Of a stretch of DNA of 38,770 nucleotides, positions 6,526-13,561 are shown in pieces (within the stretch, counting starts at the first letter, position 1; every line of letters starts with the position of its first letter). Under the pieces are notes generated by a model. It was not told the origin of the DNA. It saw only the letters and a program-made list of their open reading frames with translations, and did no database searches. Both the position numbers and the translations under genes were made by a program. Location of the stretch: positions 1 through 38,770 of the forward strand of contig CAVFTS010000016.1 of the NCBI GenBank assembly GCA_963625655.1, given 5' to 3'. This stretch comes from F23-B02 sp963625655 (lineage in GTDB: Bacteria; Bacillota; Clostridia; Oscillospirales; Oscillospiraceae).

Positions 6526-8364
6526 ATGTGCGGAATAGTTGGCTTTATAGGCACGGAGCAGGCGGCTCCCATATTGCTCGACGGGCTTCAGCGGCTTGAG
6601 TACAGAGGCTACGACTCAGCCGGCATTGCCGTGCTGTCCGAGAAAAGAGAGCTTCAGGTCAAAAAATCCAAGGGCAGGCTCAAGGTTCTGAGTGATATCA
6701 TAAACGGCGGCAAAAGCGTCGAGGGTACGATCGGCATAGGCCACACCCGTTGGGCAACCCACGGCGAGCCGAACGATATAAACGCTCACCCGCATCTGAG
6801 CGGCAACGGCAAGATTGCCGTCGTGCATAACGGAATAATCGAAAACTATGTCGAGCTGCGGGACTTCCTGCGCTCCAAGGGCTATGAGTTCCGCTCCGAG
6901 ACGGACACCGAGGTCGTGACGCAGCTTATCGCCTACTACTACGAGGAGTGCGGAAGCTGCCTTGAAGCGGTGTTCAGAGTCATCCGCCGCATCGAGGGCG
7001 CTTACGCTCTCGGCATTCTCTGCGCCGACGAGCCGGAGCATTTCATCGCCGCAAGAAAGGATGCGCCTCTGCTGATAGGCTACGGCGAGGGCTGCAACTT
7101 CATAGCGAGCGACGTTACGGCTATCATCAAGCACACGAGGGACGTTTCATATATGGAGGACGGTGAGGTCGCCGTCGTGTCTAAGGACGGTATCGAGTTT
7201 TACAATTCGCTTGAGCAGCCCATCGTGAAGGAGCATCACACCATCGATTGGGACGTTTCCGCCGCGGAGAAGGGCGGCTATGCCCACTTCATGCTCAAGG
7301 AAATCATGGAGCAGCCCGAAGCCATTCGCAAAACGGCGTTCAGCCGCATAAAGGACAACAGGGTGTTCTTCGAGGATCTCAAGATCGACGCAGATTATAT
7401 AAGCTCCATCAATAAAATATACATAGTGGCGTGCGGTTCCTCATATCATGTCGGTGTGGTGGGCAAGTATAACCTTGAGCGTATGCTCAGAAAGCCGGTT
7501 GAGGTCTGCCTTGCATCGGAATTCCGCTACTGCGACCCGCTCGTTGATTCCCGCTCGCTTGTCATCGTGATAAGCCAGTCCGGAGAGACGCTCGACACCA
7601 TGGCGGCTCTGCGTGAGGCAAAGGCGCTCGGCGCTCACATTCTTTCCATCGTGAACGTGGTCGGCAGCTCCATCGCAAGAGAGTCTGACGATGTGCTGTA
7701 CACATGGGCGGGACCGGAGATCGCCGTTGCGACCACGAAGGCTTACAGCACTCAGCTCGTCCTGCTCAATATGCTGGGTCTGTACTTCGGTGACATACTC
7801 GGCACAGTGTCGCAGGAGGAGTACGCAGGCATCATGAACGAGCTGCTGCGCCTGCCCGCAAAGATGGAGCAGATGCTTGAAAACACCGAGGATATAAAGC
7901 ACTTTGCATCCAACTATTTTAACCACGATTCCGTTTTCTTCATAGGCAGGAATCTGGACTACGCCATGGGGCTTGAGGGCTCTCTGAAGCTCAAGGAGAT
8001 AAGCTACATACACTCCGAGGCATACGCTTCCGGCGAACTCAAGCACGGCACCATCTCACTTATCGAGGACGGCACTCTCGTCGTCGCTCTCGGCACCTAC
8101 TCCGCACTGTTCGACAAGGCAATGAGCAACGTGGTCGAGGTGCAGGCGAGAGGAGCCGACGTGCTTGCGGTCACGACCGAGAGCCATGCCGCCGAAATGC
8201 GCAAGACCGTGGAGAACGTCATTTCCGTTCCCGATACACATATGATATTCCAGCCCTCGCTGGGCGTTGTGCCGCTTCAGCTTTTCGCTTACTATGTGGC
8301 GCTGCTCCGAGGCTGTGATATTGACAAACCCAGAAACCTGGCAAAGTCCGTTACGGTAGAGTAA
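6526..8364 (+). CDS. glmS: Glucosamine-6-phosphate synthase (isomerising)
   Basis: Makes glucosamine-6-phosphate from fructose-6-phosphate and glutamine, the entry step to UDP-GlcNAc for peptidoglycan. The start is ATG 6526, giving MCGIVGFIG with the N-terminal nucleophile Cys; AAAGGA lies 9 nt upstream. The glutaminase domain has GLQRLEYRGYDSAGIA, IGHTRWATHGEP and HNGIIENY. Two SIS domains follow (VACGSSYHVG, VISQSGETLDT, SEAYASGELKHGTISL), and the C-terminus ends DKPRNLAKSVTVE as usual. The 612-residue length matches the family. It is the first gene of a likely transcript that continues into murT 48 nt downstream, which links two wall-precursor steps. Confidence 0.98.
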   Translation: MCGIVGFIGTEQAAPILLDGLQRLEYRGYDSAGIAVLSEKRELQVKKSKGRLKVLSDIINGGKSVEGTIGIGHTRWATHGEPNDINAHPHLSGNGKIAVVHNGIIENYVELRDFLRSKGYEFRSETDTEVVTQLIAYYYEECGSCLEAVFRVIRRIEGAYALGILCADEPEHFIAARKDAPLLIGYGEGCNFIASDVTAIIKHTRDVSYMEDGEVAVVSKDGIEFYNSLEQPIVKEHHTIDWDVSAAEKGGYAHFMLKEIMEQPEAIRKTAFSRIKDNRVFFEDLKIDADYISSINKIYIVACGSSYHVGVVGKYNLERMLRKPVEVCLASEFRYCDPLVDSRSLVIVISQSGETLDTMAALREAKALGAHILSIVNVVGSSIARESDDVLYTWAGPEIAVATTKAYSTQLVLLNMLGLYFGDILGTVSQEEYAGIMNELLRLPAKMEQMLENTEDIKHFASNYFNHDSVFFIGRNLDYAMGLEGSLKLKEISYIHSEAYASGELKHGTISLIEDGTLVVALGTYSALFDKAMSNVVEVQARGADVLAVTTESHAAEMRKTVENVISVPDTHMIFQPSLGVVPLQLFAYYVALLRGCDIDKPRNLAKSVTVE

Positions 8365-8412
8365 ATCGGGCAGGCACGCCCGCAAATCCGCAGACTGAGG
8401 TGAAAGGTATCA

Positions 8413-9740
8413 TTGAAGCTTCGGGCGTTTATTGCGTGCGTGGTCTGCCGGGCCACGCACGGAATTTTACGGCTGATAAAAAGAGGTGCCACCGCACTGC
8501 CCGGTGCGCTGGCGCTTAAAATTTATCCGGGCATACTGAGTCTTGCCGCCGAGGGCGTGCGCATCATCGCCGTCACGGGGACAAACGGCAAGACGACGAG
8601 CTGCCGTGTGCTTGAGAAAATGCTCTCCGACGACGGGGAGGACGTTCTCTTAAACCGCTCCGGCGCAAATCTCGGAAGGGGCATAGCAACGGAGCTTATA
8701 CTGAATCTGAGCCTTTTCGGGCGACCGAAAAAGCACACGGCGGTCATCGAGTGCGACGAAGCGGCGGCAAGAACCGTCCTCGGCGAGATACGTCCTGCGG
8801 TGCTTTTGGTGACGAATCTGTTTAAAGACCAGATGGATCGATACGGCAGCGTCGCAGCGCCGTTCGAGGCGATAAAGGCGGGGCTTATAAAAAGCCCGAA
8901 AACGCTGCTCTGCGCAAATGCCGACTCGCCATTTGCGGCGATGTTCGCAGCGCAGACACCGAACGAATGCCGTTTTTTCGGCTTTCGGAGCGGGACGAAG
9001 AAAAGCATCGACAGCGGCGAGAGCGGCGAATGTCCATGCTGCGGAGCGAGGCTTTCCTACCGCTTTGTGAGCTATGCGAATCTCGGAGATTACCGCTGTC
9101 CCCGCTGCGGGCTTAAAAGACCGTTACCGTGGCTTACTGCCGACGATTACATCGAGGGAGAAGGGCTGAGCCTTTGCGCTTGCGGCAGAAGCTTTTGGAT
9201 AAAGCCCGCTCTGCCGGGTCTGCACAACGCATACAACGCTGCGGGGGCGGTGACTGCCGCACTGAGTGCCGGCGTGTCGGCGGAAGCGGCATCGAGAGCT
9301 TCGACTGCGGCTTCGGAAGAATGGAAAAGCTTGCGCTGGGAAACGCCGGAGCGGAGATGATACTCGTTAAAAATGCCGCCGCCGTTAACGGAACGCTGAG
9401 CTTTCTCGCCCTCGACCATTCCCCGAAAACGGTCGTTTTCATTCAAAACGCCCGTGCCGGAGACGGCAGGGATCTTTCGTGGCTTGGCGATGCGGACTTT
9501 GAGTCGCTTGAGCGCAGGGTGAGAGCCGAGCGCATCATTCTTTCCGGCGAGGCGGCGGACGCACTCGTCATGCGAGCCGAAAAAGCGGGACTCGATTTCG
9601 AGACGGCGCCTGCCGAGCTGCTGCCGGATATACTTTCCGACGAGGAGCGAAAAATTTATCTTCTGCCGAGCTACACGGCTATGCTTCAGCTGAGGGGCAA
9701 GATAGTCCGAAGACTCGGCGGCAAGGAGTTTTGGGAATAA
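8413..9740 (+). pseudogene. murT: Lipid II isoglutaminyl synthase subunit MurT, frameshifted
   Basis: MurT works with the glutaminase GatD to amidate the alpha-carboxyl of D-Glu in lipid II. The first frame has the Mur-ligase P-loop VTGTNGKTTS (residues 54-63), NLFKDQMDRYG, and the MurT zinc ribbon with Cys207, Cys210, Cys229 and Cys232. It drifts out of homology near 9290. The second frame continues FDCGFGRMEKL, LVKNAAAVNG, DGRDLSWLGDADFESL, which are C-terminal MurT motifs, and stops at 9740. Adding one base around 9285-9300 restores about 442 residues, the normal length. The start is TTG 8413, with GAGGTGAAAGG upstream. GatD usually lies next to MurT; here the next gene is an amidohydrolase. 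The frameshift may be real or a sequencing error; strong conservation on both sides favours error or a very recent event. Confidence 0.85.
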
Positions 9741-9763
9741 CAAAATAAAGAGAGGTCATACAA

Positions 9764-11035
9764 ATGATAAGATTTTTTAACGGCAGAATCCTGTGCTTTT
9801 CCGACGGCGCCGTCACCGTAAACGACGGCGAGGTCTGGGTGGACGCCGGCAGCATTTGTCATGTCGGCAAATGCCCCGAGGAGCTTCCGGACTTTGAACG
9901 GGAGATAGATCTTGACGGTGACCTGCTCATGCCGGGCTTTAAAAATGCGCACACTCATTCGTGTATGACCTTTCTGCGTTCCCTTGCGGACGATATGCCC
10001 CTCGACAAGTGGCTCGGTGAGCAGGTGTGGCCGAACGAGGCAAAGCTCGACGGCGGCGCCGCCTACATTATGGCAAAGCTCGCAATCATGGAGTACTTAA
10101 GCAGCGGAATAACCGCAAGCTTTGACATGTATTTCCACAACGACAGCTACATCAAAGCAAACATCGACTCCGGCTTCCGCACCGTACTGTGCGGCGACAT
10201 GAATGACTTTGACAAAAACTACCGTGACCTTGAGCGAAAGTTCATCAGATACAACGGTATGCATGAGCTTATATCCTACCGCCTCGGCTTCCACGGCGAA
10301 TACACCACCTCAAAGGAGCGGCTTGAGTTCGTCGCAGAGCTTGCGGACAAATACCGTGCGCCCGTGTTCACGCACCTTGCCGAAACGAAGACGGAGGTGC
10401 AGGGCTGCATCGGACGCTGGGGCGTGACACCCGCAAAGCTGCTCGACGGCATGGGTATGTTTAACTACGGCGGCGGCGGATTTCACTGTGTGTGGATGAG
10501 CAACGAGGACATTGACATTTTTGCCCGCAGGGGACTTTTTGCGGTGCTGAATCCCGCCTCAAATCTCAAGCTGGCAAGCGGCATCGCTCCCACGGCGGAA
10601 TTTTTGAGACGAGGTGTGCGCCTTGCCCTCGGAACGGACGGAGCAGGCAGCAACAATGCGCTCGATATGTTCCGTGAGATGTATCTTGCGGCGGTGCTGG
10701 GCAAATATAAAGAGTGCGACGCCGCATCGGTCGATGCTCTGGAGATACTGAAGGCGGCCTGCGTCGGCGGAGCAGAGGCAATGGGGCTTTACGATTGCGA
10801 CGCCGTCGCCGTCGGCAAAAAAGCCGACCTTATCATCGTCAATATGCACAAGCCGAATATGCATCCATTTAACAACATAGCCAAAAACATCGTGTATTCA
10901 GGCTCAAAAGACAATATCCGTCTCACGATGGTGGGCGGAAGGATCCTGTACGAAAACGGCGAATACTTCATCGGAGACGAGCCTGAGAGAATATACGCCG
11001 AAGCAGAAAAAATCATGGAAGCGATAAGACATTGA
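9764..11035 (+). CDS. Amidohydrolase, MTA/SAH deaminase-like
   Basis: A 423-residue metal-dependent TIM-barrel hydrolase of the TrzN/MtaD/SsnA group. Its relatives deaminate S-adenosylhomocysteine, 5'-methylthioadenosine, guanine-like or triazine substrates. Visible metal and catalytic residues are HTHSCMTF (first two His), FTHLAETKTE (third His and Glu), a later His in GGFHCVWMS, and the Asp in LGTDGAGSNNALDMFRE. The C-terminal VGKKADLIIV is a typical composite-domain segment. GAGG precedes the ATG by 8 nt. The gene lies 23 nt after murT and shares a 4-nt TTGA overlap with the PHP gene downstream, so it is in the same transcript. Deaminase is the best call, but the exact substrate is open. 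Confidence 0.85.
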   Translation: MIRFFNGRILCFSDGAVTVNDGEVWVDAGSICHVGKCPEELPDFEREIDLDGDLLMPGFKNAHTHSCMTFLRSLADDMPLDKWLGEQVWPNEAKLDGGAAYIMAKLAIMEYLSSGITASFDMYFHNDSYIKANIDSGFRTVLCGDMNDFDKNYRDLERKFIRYNGMHELISYRLGFHGEYTTSKERLEFVAELADKYRAPVFTHLAETKTEVQGCIGRWGVTPAKLLDGMGMFNYGGGGFHCVWMSNEDIDIFARRGLFAVLNPASNLKLASGIAPTAEFLRRGVRLALGTDGAGSNNALDMFREMYLAAVLGKYKECDAASVDALEILKAACVGGAEAMGLYDCDAVAVGKKADLIIVNMHKPNMHPFNNIAKNIVYSGSKDNIRLTMVGGRILYENGEYFIGDEPERIYAEAEKIMEAIRH

Positions 11036-11871
11036 AAAAGATAGATTTGCATACCCATACCGATATTTCCGACGGCTCCGAGACCCCGGAGGCGTCGGTG
11101 CGCCTTGCGAAAAGCTTGGGACTTGCGGCGATAGCCGTGACCGATCACGACACCGCCGCCGGAGTAAAAAGGGCAAAGGCGGAGGGCGAAAAGCTCGGAG
11201 TGGAGGTCGTTTCCGGCATCGAGCTGGGCTGCGGCTGGCACGGCTCCGAGGTGCATATGCTCGGTTACGGCGTCGATCCCGACGACAGGAGTCTTGCGTC
11301 CGTCCTCGACCGCATCGTGCGTGACCGCCACGAGCGCAACGTCAAAATGGCAAAGCTTCTCTCAGACGACGGTATAGAGATCGACGTTGCCGAGCTTGAG
11401 CGGCGGCACCCCGGCTCCGTCATCGGCAGACCGCATTTTGCGCTCTGTCTTGTGGAAGCGGGCATTGCCGACAGCGTGAAGGACGCCTTTAGCCGCTTTC
11501 TCAATCCGGGTAGGAAGTACTATGTCCGCAGGCATTTTCTGAGCCTTGAGGAGGGCGCAGAGCTGATAATCGCCGCCGGCGGCAGACCCGTTATCGCACA
11601 CCCTTTGCAGTACAAACTCTCCGACGAGGGCATGACCGAGCTGCTGGAGAAGGCGGTGAGCGCCGGAGTGTGCGGACTTGAGTGCCGCTATTCGGGCTAT
11701 GACGAGGAGACGGTGCAGAGACTTTTAAAGCTTGCATCCGACTACCGGCTTTGCCCGACCGGGGGCAGCGACTGGCACGGCAGCCACAAGCCGCACATCT
11801 CGATGGGCTCCGGCGAGCATGGCGAGCTTTGTGTACCCTACGAGTACCTCGAAGCGCTGATGAAAAGATAA
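11032..11871 (+). CDS. PHP-domain phosphoesterase
   Basis: A 279-residue member of the TrpH/YciV PHP family. Characterised relatives hydrolyse 3',5'-bisphosphonucleotides or trim short RNA 5' ends. PHP motifs are in order: DLHTHTDISDGS, VTDHDT, GIELGC, IAHPLQY and GGSDWHGS, which together supply the usual metal ligands. The start is TTG 11032, overlapping the amidohydrolase TGA, which suggests translational coupling. If the neighbour acts on adenosine-type nucleosides, both may belong to nucleotide salvage; this is inference only. Confidence 0.85.
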   Translation: MKKIDLHTHTDISDGSETPEASVRLAKSLGLAAIAVTDHDTAAGVKRAKAEGEKLGVEVVSGIELGCGWHGSEVHMLGYGVDPDDRSLASVLDRIVRDRHERNVKMAKLLSDDGIEIDVAELERRHPGSVIGRPHFALCLVEAGIADSVKDAFSRFLNPGRKYYVRRHFLSLEEGAELIIAAGGRPVIAHPLQYKLSDEGMTELLEKAVSAGVCGLECRYSGYDEETVQRLLKLASDYRLCPTGGSDWHGSHKPHISMGSGEHGELCVPYEYLEALMKR

Positions 11872-11875
11872 AGAT

Positions 11876-11912
11876 AAAAAAGCTGCGATTCCGACAGAAA
11901 TCACAGCTTTTT
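11876..11912. terminator. Bidirectional terminator
   Basis: The inverted repeat 11876-11889/11899-11912 has 13 of 14 paired positions (one C/A mismatch) and an AAAAA...TTTTT frame. It lies between the convergent PHP and E2-like genes. Confidence 0.85.
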
Positions 11913-11926
11913 CAATTATCCGCATT

Positions 11927-12811
11927 TCAGGGGATGTCTTCGTTTACGACTTCGGGCGGGACCTCAAGCAGCTCGGGATTTGCGATGAGCTTGTTTATGA
12001 CCTTGAACACCGAGGCGTAGTAGTGACCGTCGACTATGCGCTCGTCCATAACGAATTTACCGTCGATATACTTGCGCTCAACGGGTCTGCCGTGGCGGTC
12101 AAGCTCGTACACATGACGCTTTGCGCCGAAGGAGATGAACACGGGAAGCGTACCGAAATTGTAGATGTGATGGTATATGGGGCCGATGCCGAGCGAGCCG
12201 AGGTCGGTTATTATCATGGAGCCGTGGAAGGGGCTGACGTCGAGCAGCGATTTGGGCAAAAGTCCGAGATAGTCGGCAACTCTTATGCAGCCGATAGCGA
12301 AGCGAATTATGGGGCGGGGCAGCTTTGCGAACATATTCGCAAAATTCTCCGTACCGTTTGCGTCGTCGGAGGATTTGATCTCGTCGATGGCGGCGTTCAT
12401 CTTGTTGTATACGTCGAAGATGGTGTCCGTGGGTGTGAAGGCGACCTTTATCGTCGTCTCGGTCGCATCGACCGTCAGCGCACGCTTTACGGCCAGGACG
12501 ATCTCGATCTCGTTGTGCTGGTAGACGTGTCTGCCCACGACGAAGCGGTTGAGCGCAGGGAGAGCGGCGATCGCTCTTATATATGCCGCAATGAACAGAT
12601 GGAGCGCACCTATGCCCTTGTAGCCGGCAACACGCTGCTTGCGAAACCACCTGTCGGCGTTGGTTATCTCAAAGCTCTGCTCGTAGTGATTCAGAGAATC
12701 GTTGCGAGAGGGCATGATGTAGGGAATGAAGTTTGCAAAGCCGTTAAGCGTGCGGATACGTCTGCCGTCCGCACGGTCGCCGAAACGCCGGTTGTAATTG
12801 CCGTTGGACAT
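11927..12811 (-). CDS. Stand-alone E2-like acyltransferase domain lacking the catalytic His
   Basis: A 294-residue protein resembling the catalytic (C-terminal) domain of 2-oxo-acid dehydrogenase E2 and chloramphenicol acetyltransferase. The CAT-like core includes ALHLFIAAYIRAIAALPALN (70-89), FHGSMIITDLGSLGIG (195-210) and LPVFISFGAKR. There is no lipoyl domain, no E3/E1-binding linker and no E1 or E3 gene nearby. The usual catalytic DHRxxDG motif reads DERIVDG (residues 256-262), so the His is replaced by Glu257. The protein is thus unlikely to be a conventional CoA/lipoyl acyltransferase; an oligomeric scaffold or another reaction is possible. The start ATG has GGAGG 8 nt upstream. It is a single gene between its own promoter and a terminator. 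Confidence 0.8.
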   Translation of the reverse strand: MSNGNYNRRFGDRADGRRIRTLNGFANFIPYIMPSRNDSLNHYEQSFEITNADRWFRKQRVAGYKGIGALHLFIAAYIRAIAALPALNRFVVGRHVYQHNEIEIVLAVKRALTVDATETTIKVAFTPTDTIFDVYNKMNAAIDEIKSSDDANGTENFANMFAKLPRPIIRFAIGCIRVADYLGLLPKSLLDVSPFHGSMIITDLGSLGIGPIYHHIYNFGTLPVFISFGAKRHVYELDRHGRPVERKYIDGKFVMDERIVDGHYYASVFKVINKLIANPELLEVPPEVVNEDIP

Positions 12812-12866
12812 GATATATACCTCCGAAGCGGTAAAATAGTTTCAGAATTTGAAATGTTCCTTTGAC

Positions 12867-12895
12867 ATTATAATTGCTAATATCCGATTTGGCAA
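12867..12895 (-). promoter_or_regulatory. Promoter of the E2-like gene
   Basis: On the minus strand TTGCCA (12890-12895) and consensus TATAAT (12867-12872) are separated by 17 bp, about 56 nt before the start codon. Confidence 0.75.
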
Positions 12896-13134
12896 GCGAA
12901 ATGTATGTAAAATTTGCGAACGCAAGATAACGAACATTAACGAATCGGATGTGCGCTAATTTAAGAGGTTGCCGCCTGACGGGGTCGAGATCTAAACTGA
13001 CATATAAATAACTTAACGCATTCTTAATATATGTTAAGAAACAGACTATTCAGCGTTTTCAACGAAAAAGCCAGACAAAGCAAAAAGTATGATTCCGTAT
13101 CATACAATTGCAAATTATTTGTCAAGTATGACGG
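12896..13134. other. Intergenic region with dyads; possible small RNA
   Basis: This forms the middle of the 435-bp gap between divergent genes. No coding frame is convincing. It is AT-rich compared with its surroundings and holds two dyads: CTTAAC/GTTAAG (13012-13017/13033-13038) and a perfect 7-bp GTATGAT/ATCATAC with a 5-nt spacer (13087-13105). A terminator-like hairpin follows at 13135, so a short untranslated transcript is conceivable, but I cannot point to a good promoter for it. Confidence 0.35.
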
Positions 13135-13168
13135 GCAAAAAAGCCTTGAAACTCAATGGCTTTTTTGC
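13135..13168. terminator. Terminator-like hairpin overlapping the V-ATPase promoter
   Basis: GCAAAAAAGCC (13135-13145) pairs with GGCTTTTTTGC (13158-13168), 11 bp perfect, with inner TTGA/TCAA pairing. It has a T6 run in the 3' arm but no complete gene just upstream on the plus strand. The -35 box and spacer of the V-ATPase promoter lie inside it. Confidence 0.6.
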
Positions 13169-13174
13169 TATTAT
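13146..13174 (+). promoter_or_regulatory. Promoter of the V-ATPase operon
   Basis: TTGAAA (13146-13151) and TATTAT (13169-13174) are separated by 17 bp, each one base from consensus. The position is about 70 nt before the first start codon. Confidence 0.65.
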
Positions 13175-13246
13175 TTCAGAGGAAAATACACGGCTTTTTG
13201 TGACAAATAACCAACAAACCGACAAGCTTAGCAAGGGGGTGTGCAG

Positions 13247-13561
13247 ATGTCATTTGAGTCGATAAACAACGTTAAAGCAGCGGAGGAGAAGGCGAAAAAG
13301 ATCGTCGCCGAAGCGGAGGCGGAGGCGAGACGCATGATCGCCGACACCGAGGCAAAGGGCGAGCTTGACCGCAGTGAAGCGGAGGATAAGGCCCACAGAG
13401 AGCTCGGTGAGCTGGACTTAAGGTCCGAGGTGCTTGCCCGTGAAGCCATGGAGGAGACCGCTTCCGCCGCAGAGACGAAAAAAGCAGTTTTAAAGGCGAA
13501 AGCCGAAGGCCGCATGGAGAAGGCTGCGGCACTCATCGTTGAAAGGATCGTGAATGCCTGA
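13247..13561 (+). CDS. V-type ATPase subunit G/H (peripheral stalk)
   Basis: A 104-residue, highly charged, alanine-rich coiled coil (AEEKAKKIVAEAEAEARRMI and on). It fits the small peripheral-stalk subunit (AhaH/NtpF type) that pairs with subunit E to hold the catalytic head still. Sequence identity in this family is low, so the call rests on length, coiled-coil character and its place as first gene of the operon. The start is ATG 13247, with AGGGGGTG 5 nt upstream. Its TGA overlaps the next ATG by one base. Confidence 0.85.
   Translation: MSFESINNVKAAEEKAKKIVAEAEAEARRMIADTEAKGELDRSEAEDKAHRELGELDLRSEVLAREAMEETASAAETKKAVLKAKAEGRMEKAAALIVERIVNA

Noticed and set aside
11927..12811. Pyruvate or branched-chain 2-oxoacid dehydrogenase complex
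   Set aside because: No E1, E3 or lipoyl domain is present, and the catalytic His is lost, so an ordinary E2 call is not supported.
12023..12865. A 280-codon plus-strand frame opposite the E2-like gene
   Set aside because: It has no recognisable domain or ribosome binding site and mirrors the codon pattern of the real minus-strand gene, which has a promoter, ribosome binding site and terminator.
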